Shown: positions 33,993-43,255, numbered from the stretch's first letter. The stretch: 64,000 nt of DNA from an uncultured Spirochaetales bacterium (GCA_949299185.1 CASFZR010000014.1:1-64000); one strand, 5' to 3'. Program-made: numbers and translations. Notes: generated by a model not told the origin, from the sequence alone.

Positions 33993-35134
33993 TGAGTACG
34001 TATCTCGCGATATATGCGGCGCTGATGGCTATAATCGGCATATATTCGATGCTGACCACCTTGCTGAACCTGAGGCATTTCAGGAAGCTTGGAAACGTCA
34101 AGGACCACACCGAGGGCCCTCTCATCTCCATCATCATACCTGCCCGCGATGAGGAGGCCTCGATAGGCCGCCTGCTGGATTCGCTGTCGAAGCAGACCTA
34201 CCGGAACATCGAGATACTGGTCATGAACGATCAGAGTTCGGACAGGACGAGGGAGATCGTCCTGGAGCATGGAAAGGATGATCCAAGGATCAGATGCTAC
34301 GATTCGGATACGGAGAAGAAGCTCCACAGCAACGGCAAGATAAATGCCCTGCTGCAGCTCATCCCGCACGCGAAGGGCGAATATATACTCGCGACCGATG
34401 CGGACACATACCATGCCTCGGATTGCATCGCACACGCATATTCGATAATGAAGGATCATGATCTGGATATCATATCGGGATTCCCGACGGAGCTATGCCC
34501 TTCGTTCGCGGGTACGGTGAATATCTCGGCGATGATGCTGACCAATACGCTCATTCCCCACTTCCTCGTCTATCATATCCCGCTGCCGAGTGCCACGTTC
34601 GCCATCGGGCAGTTCATCATGATGAGGAGAAGCGCCTATGAGGAGACGGGAGGCTACTCTAGGATAAAGGGGCATATGGACGATGTCGGCATAGCACGGC
34701 TCTTCGTCAGGGAGCGCAAGAGCTTCGCCTTCGTGTCGATCTCCGAGTATGTGGCATGCTATATGTATACCAATGCACATGATGCGTTCGCAGGCATAGA
34801 GCGATCCATCGCCGGGATATTCCCGCCGAAGGTGATATCGATCCTGCCGATCGCCGCGGTGATCATCCTGTTGCTCCATATAGCGTTCTCGCCTATAGCC
34901 GCCATAGCTGAGATCCTCGCGTTAGGGCTGTCCAGGACATCCATGCTTATGCTGATCGGCGTCCTGATGTTCTTCGTCTCATGGTATCTGGCCTGCAGGA
35001 AGGCGGGATGGCGCAAGCTGATATCGATATCGGCACCGCTCTCGCTGATACAGATATGCACGATGTATATCCACGGGCTATATAATCGCCTGACAGGCAA
35101 GGGATTCATCTGGAAGGGCCGCAAGATCGATTAG
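33992..35134 (+). CDS. Glycosyltransferase family 2, membrane-anchored
   Basis: The 380-aa protein has an N-terminal membrane helix and a GT-A domain: ISIIIPARDEEASIGRLLDSLSKQTYRNIEILVMNDQSSDRT, and the Asp motif ATDADTYH. Two to three C-terminal membrane helices follow. A QxxRW-like motif is not evident. Similar proteins attach sugars to lipid carriers, carotenoids or cell-surface glycans. Acceptor and donor are unknown. It is the last gene of the lon operon. Confidence 0.85.
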   Translation: MSTYLAIYAALMAIIGIYSMLTTLLNLRHFRKLGNVKDHTEGPLISIIIPARDEEASIGRLLDSLSKQTYRNIEILVMNDQSSDRTREIVLEHGKDDPRIRCYDSDTEKKLHSNGKINALLQLIPHAKGEYILATDADTYHASDCIAHAYSIMKDHDLDIISGFPTELCPSFAGTVNISAMMLTNTLIPHFLVYHIPLPSATFAIGQFIMMRRSAYEETGGYSRIKGHMDDVGIARLFVRERKSFAFVSISEYVACYMYTNAHDAFAGIERSIAGIFPPKVISILPIAAVIILLLHIAFSPIAAIAEILALGLSRTSMLMLIGVLMFFVSWYLACRKAGWRKLISISAPLSLIQICTMYIHGLYNRLTGKGFIWKGRKID

Positions 35135-35183
35135 GACTGCGGTAAAATCCAACTGCGCAATTATTTTTGTCCTATTTCCTTGC

Positions 35184-35218
35184 ATTGGGAAAAAACTATG
35201 GTACTATTTCAGAAAATA
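35184..35218 (+). promoter_or_regulatory. Promoter of histone-like gene
   Basis: TTGCAT and TACTAT are separated by 16 bp, about 20 bp before the GGAGG ribosome site of the histone-H1-like gene. Confidence 0.5.
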
Positions 35219-35230
35219 GTGGAGGTAAAT

Positions 35231-35432
35231 ATGACGATTCATGAGGAACTGGTCGCTCAGTTCGAGACCTATGTAGCGGAAAGCACTCGTTTTGAACAGA
35301 AGGGCATAAAGGCATCTGCGGCAAGGGCTAAAGGCATCTGCGGCAAGGGCGCGCAAGGCCCTGGCTGAGATATCCAAGCTCTGCAAGGAAAGAAGGAAGG
35401 AGATCCAGGAGCAGAAGACCTCCGAGGAGTAA
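35231..35432 (+). pseudogene. Histone H1-like (Hc1-type) DNA-binding protein, frameshifted by 22-bp duplication
   Basis: The ATG follows GGAGG by 5 nt and the first half reads MTIHEELVAQFETYVAEST, then FEQKGIKASAARA. A perfect 22-bp tandem duplication (35308-35329 and 35330-35351, differing only in the last base) shifts the frame and gives an early TGA at 35366. Removing one copy restores a 59-aa protein that continues ARKALAEISKLCKERRKEIQEQK to the TAA at 35432. Lys/Ala/Arg-rich proteins with this pattern resemble bacterial Hc1-like histones. The duplication could be a real reversible mutation or an assembly error. Confidence 0.65.
35308..35351 (+). repeat. 22-bp tandem duplication inside histone-like gene
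   Basis: The two copies begin aaaggcatctgcggcaaggg and lie directly head to tail. Because 22 is not a multiple of three, the copy number sets the reading frame. Confidence 0.9.
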
Positions 35433-35492
35433 TCCCCTGCAGCAGACATAATCTCGATGCCGCTGTTTTCAGCCGATTTTCGATTAGGCTGT

Positions 35493-35520
35493 TGAAATTG
35501 TCATCGAAATCCGTTATCTT
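35493..35520 (+). promoter_or_regulatory. Promoter of tRNA-Thr
   Basis: TTGAAA (35493-35498) and TTATCT (35515-35520) are 16 bp apart. The predicted start lies about 6 bp before the mature tRNA. Confidence 0.6.
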
Positions 35521-35532
35521 TCCCCTGTTGAC

Positions 35533-35606
35533 GCCTCCTTAGCTCAGTTGGCCAGAGCACGTGACTTGTAATCTCGGGGTCGTTGGTTCGAATCCGACAG
35601 GGGGCT
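35533..35606 (+). tRNA. tRNA-Thr (anticodon UGU)
   Basis: All 74 bases fold as a cloverleaf. The acceptor stem is GCCTCCT/AGGGGGC (one G-U) with discriminator U, the D arm is GCTC/GAGC, and the T arm is GTTGG-TTCGAAT-CCGAC. The anticodon loop CTTGTAA gives UGU for threonine codon ACA. The anticodon stem CGTGA/TCTCG has one U-U mismatch (29-41). CCA is not encoded. A promoter precedes it and an intrinsic terminator follows. Confidence 0.93.
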
Positions 35607-35623
35607 TTTAATAGAGAGATGTA

Positions 35624-35662
35624 AGACCTTGCAATATAAAGAAATGCAAGGTCTCATTTTTT
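35624..35662 (+). terminator. Intrinsic terminator of tRNA-Thr
   Basis: AGACCTTGCA and TGCAAGGTCT form a perfect 10-bp stem around 11 nt, followed by CA and six Ts. Confidence 0.9.
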
Positions 35663-35700
35663 GAAAGTGTTACCAAAAACCTGAAAATATAAGCAGACTC

Positions 35701-35835
35701 ATGGCCAGATATGAAGAAAATGCCCGTCCGGACTCTGAGATCGATACCTCGGATATCCCAGCCTTGACGGATGAGCAGCTGGTCCTTTCCAAGCCCGTGA
35801 AGAATCTGAAATCCATTAAACAAGGTCACGCATAG
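35701..35835 (+). pseudogene. BrnA-like antitoxin fragment, 44 aa
   Basis: The frame reads MARYEENARPDSEIDTSD, then IPALTDEQLVLSKPVK. The DSEIDTSDIPALTDEQ stretch resembles the N-terminal half of BrnA antitoxins, which normally continue into a ribbon-helix-helix DNA-binding domain. That domain and any BrnT toxin gene are absent, and there is no ribosome site. It is probably a relic of a toxin-antitoxin module that sat next to the tRNA gene. Confidence 0.4.
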
Positions 35836-35855
35836 AGTCGGGCGCTATCTCATGC

Positions 35856-35861
35856 TATCAT
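35856..35861 (+). promoter_or_regulatory. -10 box 6 nt before rfbB ATG (leaderless start)
   Basis: TATCAT is followed by cctgtc and the ATG. No ribosome-binding site is present. Confidence 0.5.
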
Positions 35862-35867
35862 CCTGTC

Positions 35868-36836
35868 ATGAGGCTTATCGTTACCGGAGGAGCAGGTTTC
35901 ATAGGATCGGCGTTCGTACGCCATATGATGAGACGCGATGATACAGAGGCATTGATGGTATTCGACGCCATGACTTATGCCGCTGATATGGCTCGCCTTG
36001 AAAGCGTGGTGGATGATAAGCGCTTCTCATTCTTCAAGGGTGATATAAGAAGCAGGAAGGACGTGGATGAGGCCATATCCTCATTCCATCCAGACACCAT
36101 AGTGAACTTCGCCGCAGAGAGCCATGTCGATAGGTCGATAGACTCCCCTTCCATCTTCCTTGAGACGAATGTACTGGGCACGGGAGTGTTGATGGATGCC
36201 ACGCTTGAGGCAGGCGTAAGACGCTTCCATCAGGTATCCACTGATGAGGTATACGGAGATCTTCCCATCGATAGCGACGAGCGGTTCAGCGAGGGCTCCC
36301 CTCTCCGTCCCAGCTCGCCATACAGCGCGTCGAAGGCAGCGGCAGACCTGCTTGTGCTGTCCTATGTGAGGACATACGGCCTTGATGCCACGATCTCAAG
36401 ATGCACGAATAACTACGGACCATGGCAGCACGAGGAGAAGCTGATACCGATGACGGTGTCAAAGGCCTTGAAAGGAGAATCCATACCAGTCTATGGAGAT
36501 GGCAGCAACGTACGTGAATGGATACATGCGGACGATCACTCTACGGCAATCGAGGCAGTGATAAGGAAAGGCCGGAAAGGAGAGATCTACAACATAGGCA
36601 GCGGGATCGAGATATCAAACATCGCCCTCATACGCATGATACTCTCCATGCTCGGCAAGGATGGCAGCCTTATCAGGTTCGTTCCTGACAGGCCGGGCCA
36701 TGACAGGCGCTATGCCCTCGATGCCGGAAAGCTACGAAGAGAGCTTGGAGTATCGTTCCCTACAGGAGATTTCCAAAAGAGGCTTCAAGAGGTAATCAGC
36801 GGCTGCTCTTGCAAAACATCCCCTACTTCGCTCTAA
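35868..36836 (+). CDS. rfbB: dTDP-glucose 4,6-dehydratase
   Basis: The 322-aa extended short-chain dehydrogenase converts dTDP-glucose to the 4-keto-6-deoxy sugar, an early step to dTDP-rhamnose and related sugars. It shows the NAD motif LIVTGGAGFIGSAFV, NFAAESHVDRSI, the DEVYGD region with Asp-Glu, the catalytic YSASKAA Tyr-Lys, and CTNNYGPWQHEEKLIP. No other rfb genes are adjacent. The cysteine desulfurase follows within 9 bp, which may be chance. Confidence 0.9.
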   Translation: MRLIVTGGAGFIGSAFVRHMMRRDDTEALMVFDAMTYAADMARLESVVDDKRFSFFKGDIRSRKDVDEAISSFHPDTIVNFAAESHVDRSIDSPSIFLETNVLGTGVLMDATLEAGVRRFHQVSTDEVYGDLPIDSDERFSEGSPLRPSSPYSASKAAADLLVLSYVRTYGLDATISRCTNNYGPWQHEEKLIPMTVSKALKGESIPVYGDGSNVREWIHADDHSTAIEAVIRKGRKGEIYNIGSGIEISNIALIRMILSMLGKDGSLIRFVPDRPGHDRRYALDAGKLRRELGVSFPTGDFQKRLQEVISGCSCKTSPTSL

Positions 36837-36844
36837 TTCCAGTC

Positions 36845-37969
36845 ATGGATCTCTATTTTGACAATGCCGCCACGACGAGGCTCTCCGAAGCCGCGCTCAA
36901 GGCATATATCGATACGGAAAGGGAGTTCTTCGCCAATCCCTCGTCAATACACCGCGAAGGGATGAAGGCGCACAAGGAGCTTGAAAGACTGAGGGAGAAC
37001 ATGGCATCGCTACTCTCAGTACCCGCATCTTCCCTCTTCTTCACCTCTGGGGCCACTGAGTCGATCGCCACGGTCTTCTCCTCGCTTCTGATGCAGGATC
37101 CAGGCAAGGTGATCATATCCGCGATCGAGCATGAGGCAGTGGCGTCATGGCTACGGGTGCTTGAGGCGCATGGCTGGAAGACAGCAAGGCTCAAGGCAAA
37201 AGGCGGCTTCATACGCAAGGAGAACCTTGAGGCAGAACTCACGCCAGACACCAAGCTCGTCGCGATCATGGCAGTGAACAACGTTACAGGAGCGATCGAG
37301 GATATAAAAGGGCTGGTGGAGACGGTAAGGGAGTACGAGAAGAGAGGAAGGAGAAGGATCTTCTTCTTCTCCGATTCCGTACAGGCGCTGGGGAAGATTC
37401 CATATGACATAGCAGGGCTAGGCATAGACGGAGCCTCATTCTCCGCGCATAAGATCAACGGCCCCAGAGGCATCGGGATGCTCTACCTCAGACGGCCAGA
37501 GTCATTCACGGCGCTATCATCGGCGGGCGGGCAGGAGAAAGGAAAGCGCGGTGGGACGGAGAACCTTCCGGCAATCGCCGGATTCAGCGCGGCCCTGAGC
37601 GAATGGCTCTCCGGATCCGAGGATAAGCAGAAGCGCATCAAGGCCCTCAACCAGAGGATAAGGCACACCCTGGAAGAGCTAGGCTTCCAGCTATTCTCTC
37701 CGGAGGACTCATCGCCGTATATAATATCATTTGCATCCCCGCTGCCTTCCGAGGTATATACAAGGATGCTCTCGGATAAAGGCATCGCGGTATCATCAGG
37801 ATCGGCCTGTTCCAACAATGCCAAGGGTGAGGGCGAGAGGATACTCCTCGCCATGGGCTTCCGTAGCGAGGCGGCGAGGAAGGCCGTGAGGATATCGCTA
37901 TCGAACGAGAGCGATGAGGAAGGCGTGGATGCGCTCTTGGCAGCAATCAAGGAGATCGGCAATGGCTGA
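36845..37969 (+). CDS. Cysteine desulfurase (NifS/IscS family)
   Basis: The 374-aa PLP enzyme takes sulfur from cysteine. DLYFDNAATTRLSEAAL opens the protein. The PLP Lys is in SFSAHKINGPRGIGMLYLR and the active-site Cys in SSGSACSNNAKGEG. The following thiI gene overlaps by 8 bp, so this desulfurase probably feeds ThiI with persulfide for tRNA 4-thiouridine or the thiamine thiazole. No classic ribosome site is seen before the chosen ATG. Confidence 0.92.
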   Translation: MDLYFDNAATTRLSEAALKAYIDTEREFFANPSSIHREGMKAHKELERLRENMASLLSVPASSLFFTSGATESIATVFSSLLMQDPGKVIISAIEHEAVASWLRVLEAHGWKTARLKAKGGFIRKENLEAELTPDTKLVAIMAVNNVTGAIEDIKGLVETVREYEKRGRRRIFFFSDSVQALGKIPYDIAGLGIDGASFSAHKINGPRGIGMLYLRRPESFTALSSAGGQEKGKRGGTENLPAIAGFSAALSEWLSGSEDKQKRIKALNQRIRHTLEELGFQLFSPEDSSPYIISFASPLPSEVYTRMLSDKGIAVSSGSACSNNAKGEGERILLAMGFRSEAARKAVRISLSNESDEEGVDALLAAIKEIGNG

Positions 37970-39152
37970 CAGGCTCTATCTTATAAAGGAGGGTGAGATA
38001 TCCCTCAAAGGCGGCAACAGAAACCTCTTCGAGAAGAGGCTCAGGCATAACATAAAGGACAAGCTGCGTCCTTATCATTCGGAGATCGACAAGCAGAAGG
38101 GACGCCTCTACGCGTATATAGAGGAGAGCGCTCCGAAGGAGCTTGTGGAGAAGGCTCTCGCCACCACCAGCGGCATAACGGGATTCGCTGAGGCGCATAG
38201 GACTGAGAAGGACATGGCCGCGATCGAGGAGACGGCGAGGAAGATCCTTCCTGGCGCATTCTCCTGCAAAGGCAGCTTCCGCATAACGGTGAAGCGCGAG
38301 GACAAGGCATTCCCCTTCTCCTCCAAGGAGATAGCCATACGCCTTGCAGAGGTCGTGCATGAGCTTTATCCCGAGCTTACCGTCAACCTCGATGATCCAG
38401 ACAACACCCTGACCTGCGAGATAAGGAACGAGGCCTATCTCTATACAGGCGAGAGCCGTTCCGTCGGAGGCCTTCCTGTCGGCACGGCAGGCAAGGGCAT
38501 GCTTCTCCTGTCAGGTGGGATAGACAGCCCGGTTGCCGGAGCGATGATGGCGAAGCGAGGAATGAAGGCAGATGCGATCTACTTCCATGCCTATCCATAT
38601 ACATCGGAGATGGCGCTGGAGAAGGTCCGGACGCTTGCTTCCCTGATAGCGCCATACATGCAGGGGCTCAGGCTCTTCGTGGTCCCATTCACAGATGGGC
38701 AGGTATACATCCGCGACAACGGCTATGAGGAGGAGGCTACGCTGATGTTCCGCGCCTCGATGATGCAGACGGCCGAGCGGATAGCGAAGGAATACGGGGC
38801 AACCGCCCTGATAACCGGAGAGGCGCTATCACAGGTTGCATCGCAGACGCTTGACGCGATGTCATTCACCGACAGCATGACGGATCTCCTAGTACTGCGC
38901 CCGCTTCTGGGAATGGATAAGGAGGAGATCATCATCAGGGCAAGGAAGATCGGGACCTATGAGACCTCCATCCTCCCCTACGAAGACTGCTGTGTCGTCT
39001 TCTCTCCGAAGCATCCGATAACCCGTCCCATAAAGGAAGTGGCAAGGAGGCACTTCGAGGAACTGGACATGACCCCGTTCATCGAGAAGGCCGTGAAGGA
39101 GACGGTGGTCTATACCTATGATGCAATGGGCAGGGAGTCGAAGGATGAATAA
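37962..39152 (+). CDS. thiI: tRNA uracil 4-sulfurtransferase ThiI
   Basis: The 396-aa enzyme thiolates uridine 8 of tRNA. It begins YLIKEGEISLKGGNRNLFEKRL (NFLD/THUMP region). The PP-loop is LLLSGGIDSPVAGAMMAKRG, and the conserved YEDCCVVFSPKHPITRP follows near the C-terminus. At this length it lacks the C-terminal rhodanese domain of the E. coli enzyme, as in many Gram-positive and anaerobe ThiI proteins. It overlaps both neighbours, the desulfurase and a membrane protein gene. Confidence 0.94.
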   Translation: MADRLYLIKEGEISLKGGNRNLFEKRLRHNIKDKLRPYHSEIDKQKGRLYAYIEESAPKELVEKALATTSGITGFAEAHRTEKDMAAIEETARKILPGAFSCKGSFRITVKREDKAFPFSSKEIAIRLAEVVHELYPELTVNLDDPDNTLTCEIRNEAYLYTGESRSVGGLPVGTAGKGMLLLSGGIDSPVAGAMMAKRGMKADAIYFHAYPYTSEMALEKVRTLASLIAPYMQGLRLFVVPFTDGQVYIRDNGYEEEATLMFRASMMQTAERIAKEYGATALITGEALSQVASQTLDAMSFTDSMTDLLVLRPLLGMDKEEIIIRARKIGTYETSILPYEDCCVVFSPKHPITRPIKEVARRHFEELDMTPFIEKAVKETVVYTYDAMGRESKDE

Positions 39153-40200
39153 GATCGTCGGCTATCTCAGGAGCCATTGGTACCTTCCCCTATCCCTCCT
39201 ACTCGCCATGATCGGGGTAGCTATAAGGGTACCTCAGGGCGAGGACATCGTGAATCTGGGATGGGATGTGTTCTTCACCTTCCCTCTGATCTACGTATCA
39301 TACGCAGGGCTGAGAAGGGAAAGGGCGTTCTCGCTGATGCGGTCATTCCTCTCCATGATACGCTTCTCATATGTCGTCCTGCTCTTCATAGGGCTCTTCT
39401 CCTACGCGCTGGGAGCGCTGATAACATCATATGCCGCGGTACTGGTGATGGTCCCGATGGCAATAAGCACGCTGAAAGGGGCCGAGAGGGAGCGCTACAT
39501 ACCATCGGCAGCGGCACTGGTCGTGCTTTCTGCCTCCCTCGGATCGATGCTCCTCCCGTCTGGCAGCCTTGCCAACCTCTACATAGCGCCAAGGCTCGGA
39601 GATGAAGGCACGATGATCATGCCGATGCTTCCGCTCGCGCTTACAGGGCTGGCGTTCGTCCTCTTCCTGCCGCTTGCCGTGCTTGGACGGAACGTGCGTG
39701 ATGAGATATTCCTCCATGAGGAGATAGATACCGAAGGCTCGAAGTCCATGAGGATGCTCTATGTCTGTATGATGATAATATCTGTCCTCACCGCGGTCGG
39801 GACCTTCTTCTGGATGGATATCCTCATCCTCTTCCTGGTCGTGCTGCTGATCTTCGACAGGAAGGCACTCTTATCGGTGAATTGGGCGATCCCGTTCTCC
39901 TTCATGCTGCTATCGCTCTTCGCCTCGTCGATCGATCTGGATATGCCGGGCATGGCTCCTGCGATAGGAATCACGGAGCTTATCGGATCGACGCTCTCCG
40001 CCCTATTGCTCCATCCCTCATCAGATCCCGTCACGCTCCTGCGGGCGGTGAATATCGGAAGCCTAGGATTGATAACGAGCATGGCGGCCTTCCCTGCGTT
40101 CATGATGATGGGAAAGGACCGTGGAAGATTCGCGATCCACTATCTCCTCATGTCGATTCCCGTAGCCGTCACGCTGACTGCCATAGCAGTGGCTCTCTGA
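39145..40200 (+). CDS. Predicted membrane transporter (citrate/ArsB-like), unknown substrate
   Basis: The 351-aa protein has about 9-10 hydrophobic segments. The stretch ITSYAAVLVMVPMAISTLK and the re-entrant-like LSASLGSMLLPSGSLANLYIA resemble the repeat motifs of ion-transporter superfamily proteins such as ArsB and SLC13, but the match is loose. It overlaps thiI by 8 bp and is probably co-transcribed. Its role is unknown; other secondary transporters are possible. Confidence 0.7.
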   Translation: MNKIVGYLRSHWYLPLSLLLAMIGVAIRVPQGEDIVNLGWDVFFTFPLIYVSYAGLRRERAFSLMRSFLSMIRFSYVVLLFIGLFSYALGALITSYAAVLVMVPMAISTLKGAERERYIPSAAALVVLSASLGSMLLPSGSLANLYIAPRLGDEGTMIMPMLPLALTGLAFVLFLPLAVLGRNVRDEIFLHEEIDTEGSKSMRMLYVCMMIISVLTAVGTFFWMDILILFLVVLLIFDRKALLSVNWAIPFSFMLLSLFASSIDLDMPGMAPAIGITELIGSTLSALLLHPSSDPVTLLRAVNIGSLGLITSMAAFPAFMMMGKDRGRFAIHYLLMSIPVAVTLTAIAVAL

Positions 40201-40315
40201 CTGCCAGCCTCCTATATATCCTTGATTCGCTATAAGTTAGGCATGAAGCCGCTTATGGCCATCATGGGGTGGGGAGGCTTGCTCATTTTCCCTGATTCAT
40301 ATAACTTCATAGCGT

Positions 40316-43255
40316 ATGCTGAAAATCGGAATAGATGTAGGGTCGACTACGATGAAGACAGTCGCCATGGACGAGGACAATAAGCTTGTCTACAGCGACT
40401 ACCAGCGCCATTATTCACAGATAATAGAGAAAGGCAAGGAAATGCTGACGGCCGCGATGGAGGCCATCGGGGATGAGGAAGTAACCATCTCCCTCTCAGG
40501 CTCGGCAGGCATGGGGCTTGCTGAAGCCGCTGACATACCATTCGTGCAGGAGGTCTACGCGACGCGCGTGGCCGCCCGTACCTTCATACCTGATACCGAT
40601 ACCATCATAGAGCTCGGTGGAGAGGATGCGAAGATCCTCTTCCTGAAGAACGGGCTTGAGGTAAGGATGAATGGAACCTGCGCCGGAGGCACAGGCGCGT
40701 TCATCGACCAGATGGCAACGCTTCTGGGCATCAGCCGCGATGACATAGACAGGCTTGCCGAGAAGTCAACGGAGATATACACGATCGCGTCACGCTGCGG
40801 GGTATTCGCCAAGTCCGATATCCAGCCGCTGATAAACCAGGGCGCCAAGACAGAGGATATCGCGGCATCGATACTGGTGGCGGTGGTGAACCAGACGATC
40901 GCTGGACTCGCACAGGGAAGGAAGATAGAAGGCAAGGTAATCTATCTCGGAGGCCCTCTGACATTCATCAGGCACCTCAGGATCTTCTTCGACAAGGCGC
41001 TCGGAACGACGGGAATCTGCCCGGAGAACTCACTGTATTACGTCGCGATGGGCTCAGCCCTCTCCCCTGGCGGCAAGAAGATGAGGCTCTCGGATATCAT
41101 AAAGGCACTCGAAAGCTACAGGGGCAAGGGAAGCTTCACCAAGCTTGAGCCGCTCTTCGACGGAGAGGATGACTACAAGGCGTTCATCGAGAGGCATCAG
41201 AAGGCAACGGTACCGCTCCGCGATCCTTCGACCTACTCCGGACGGGCGTATCTCGGCATCGATGCCGGATCAACGACGATAAAGACCTGCCTGCTTGCGG
41301 AGAACGGGGACCTGCTGCTATCGCGCTACAGTCCGAACAACGGCAATCCCGTGCAGGCGATACACTCATTCCTCTCCACGCTCTATGACACCTATCCTGA
41401 CATCACGATAGCCGCATCGGCTTCCACAGGATACGGCGAGGATCTGATGAAGTCTGCGTTCAACCTCGATTTCTCGCTGGTCGAGACGGAGGCTCACTTC
41501 CTCGGCGCAAAGCATTTCATGAACGATGTTGACTTCATCATCGATATCGGCGGGCAGGATATAAAGTGCTTCCGCATCCGCGATGGCGTCATCGATGATA
41601 TCTTCCTCAATGAGGCCTGCTCATCCGGCTGCGGATCGTTCCTGCAGACCTTCGCCAACGCGCTGGGACAGAGCGCGACGGATTTTGCCCATCTCGCCAT
41701 AGCATCAAGGAATCCCGTCGATCTCGGCTCTAGATGCACGGTATTCATGAACTCCTCCGTGAAGCAGGCGCAGAAGGACGGAGCCTCCATCAATGATATC
41801 TCCGCAGGCCTCGCGATAAGCGTCGTCAAGAACGCCCTGTACAAGGTCATAAGGACCTCCAATCCCGATGAGCTGGGCCACAGGATCGTCACACAAGGAG
41901 GGACCTTCCTCAACGACGCGGTCCTCAGGGCCTTCGAGAAGGAGCTTGGGCTTGAGGTCGTCAGGCCCACGATAGCAGGCCTGATGGGTGCATACGGAGC
42001 CGCGCTCTACGCCCAGATGATGGCGTCCCGGAAGGGGCTCGTGCTGAGTTCCACGATCAGGAAGGAAGAGCTTGACGCGCTGGAGCATACGGTCAAGAAC
42101 GTCAGGTGCAACGGCTGTACGAACCACTGCCTGCTCACCGTAAACTCCTTCGGCTCGAAACGCCGCCTTATCTCCGGAAACAGATGCGAGCGCCCTGTGA
42201 CGGGCAAGGCCCCGAAGAGGGATGATGTCTATGACGTCTATGCCTACAAGCAGGAGCTTCTCGAGGGCTACAGGGAACGCAAGGAAGGGAGCAAAGGCAC
42301 GCTGGGCCTTCCTCTCGCGCTCGGGATGTACGAGCTTCTGCCCTTCTATGTGACATTGTTCCAGAGCCTTGGATACGACACCGTGGTATCACCATTCTCC
42401 AACAGGGATATCTACATACACGGGCAGGCATCCATCCCTTCGGATACCGTATGCTTCCCGGCAAAGCTCATGCATGGGCACATACAGTATCTCGTGGATC
42501 AGAAGGTCGACAGGATCTTCATCCCCTGCTCCAGCTATAATATCGACGAGGAGAAGGGAAACAACCACTTCAACTGCCCTGTCGTCGCCTATTACGGCGA
42601 GGTGATAAAGGGCAATCAGGATCTGGAGGGCATCCCCCTCACGCTCGGCTACCTCTCGCTTGAGCATCCGGGGCACCTTGCAAAGCGCATCTCAGAGCTT
42701 TTCAGCGTAAGCCGGCACGACGCGAGGAAGGCCGTGGAAAAGGCCTTCGCAGAGCTTGGCGAATACCGCCGCAAGGTCACGGAGAAGGGCCTTGAGATCA
42801 TCAGGATGTCCAGGGAGGAGAAGAGACCGATCATCGTGCTTGCAGGCAGGCCCTATCACACGGATCCGGAGATCAACCACGGCATCGACCGCATGATCGT
42901 CTCCCTTGGGGCCTCCGTAATAACGGAGGACTCGATCGCTCCTCTTACCGACAAGGGAAGCTTCGGGGTGCTTAACCAGTGGACGTACCATGCGAGGATG
43001 TATGACGCGGCGCGCTATATCGCGAAGCAGAAGGACATGAACCTGGTACAGCTTGTCTCATTCGGCTGCGGGCTGGATGCGGTCACCACCGATGAGGTGA
43101 AGGACATACTCCGCGGCGAGGATAGGATATACACCCAGATCAAGATCGATGAGATAACGAACCTCGGGGCGGTACGTATAAGGATGAGGAGCCTCTTCGC
43201 GGCCATAGAGATGGAAGAGGAGAAGGAAAAGGAAGAGAACGAGAATGGAAAATAA
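40316..43255 (+). CDS. BadF/BadG/HgdC-type activase with two ASKHA domains and DUF2229
   Basis: The 979-aa protein has two copies of the ATPase domain of 2-hydroxyacyl-CoA dehydratase activators: GIDVGSTTMKTVAMD with GTCAGGTGAFIDQM, and GIDAGSTTIKTCLL with EACSSGCGSFLQTFANALG. The Cys residues bind the shared 4Fe-4S cluster. A Cys-rich linker (VRCNGCTNHCLLTV, GNRCERP) leads to a DUF2229 region with SDTVCFPAKLMHGHI. It should use ATP to push low-potential electrons into a partner Fe-S protein, very likely the next gene, which overlaps by 11 bp. The final acceptor reaction is unknown. Confidence 0.88.
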   Translation: MLKIGIDVGSTTMKTVAMDEDNKLVYSDYQRHYSQIIEKGKEMLTAAMEAIGDEEVTISLSGSAGMGLAEAADIPFVQEVYATRVAARTFIPDTDTIIELGGEDAKILFLKNGLEVRMNGTCAGGTGAFIDQMATLLGISRDDIDRLAEKSTEIYTIASRCGVFAKSDIQPLINQGAKTEDIAASILVAVVNQTIAGLAQGRKIEGKVIYLGGPLTFIRHLRIFFDKALGTTGICPENSLYYVAMGSALSPGGKKMRLSDIIKALESYRGKGSFTKLEPLFDGEDDYKAFIERHQKATVPLRDPSTYSGRAYLGIDAGSTTIKTCLLAENGDLLLSRYSPNNGNPVQAIHSFLSTLYDTYPDITIAASASTGYGEDLMKSAFNLDFSLVETEAHFLGAKHFMNDVDFIIDIGGQDIKCFRIRDGVIDDIFLNEACSSGCGSFLQTFANALGQSATDFAHLAIASRNPVDLGSRCTVFMNSSVKQAQKDGASINDISAGLAISVVKNALYKVIRTSNPDELGHRIVTQGGTFLNDAVLRAFEKELGLEVVRPTIAGLMGAYGAALYAQMMASRKGLVLSSTIRKEELDALEHTVKNVRCNGCTNHCLLTVNSFGSKRRLISGNRCERPVTGKAPKRDDVYDVYAYKQELLEGYRERKEGSKGTLGLPLALGMYELLPFYVTLFQSLGYDTVVSPFSNRDIYIHGQASIPSDTVCFPAKLMHGHIQYLVDQKVDRIFIPCSSYNIDEEKGNNHFNCPVVAYYGEVIKGNQDLEGIPLTLGYLSLEHPGHLAKRISELFSVSRHDARKAVEKAFAELGEYRRKVTEKGLEIIRMSREEKRPIIVLAGRPYHTDPEINHGIDRMIVSLGASVITEDSIAPLTDKGSFGVLNQWTYHARMYDAARYIAKQKDMNLVQLVSFGCGLDAVTTDEVKDILRGEDRIYTQIKIDEITNLGAVRIRMRSLFAAIEMEEEKEKEENENGK

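Noticed and set aside
35366..35432. Separate small gene after the histone-like stub
   Set aside because: The frame has no start; it is the continuation of the same gene beyond the 22-bp duplication.
43245..43255. Frameshift error joining the activase and the HgdB-like gene
   Set aside because: The overlap has a proper ATG and stop (ATGGAAAATAA) typical of coupled genes. An error cannot be fully excluded, but nothing in the sequence demands it.
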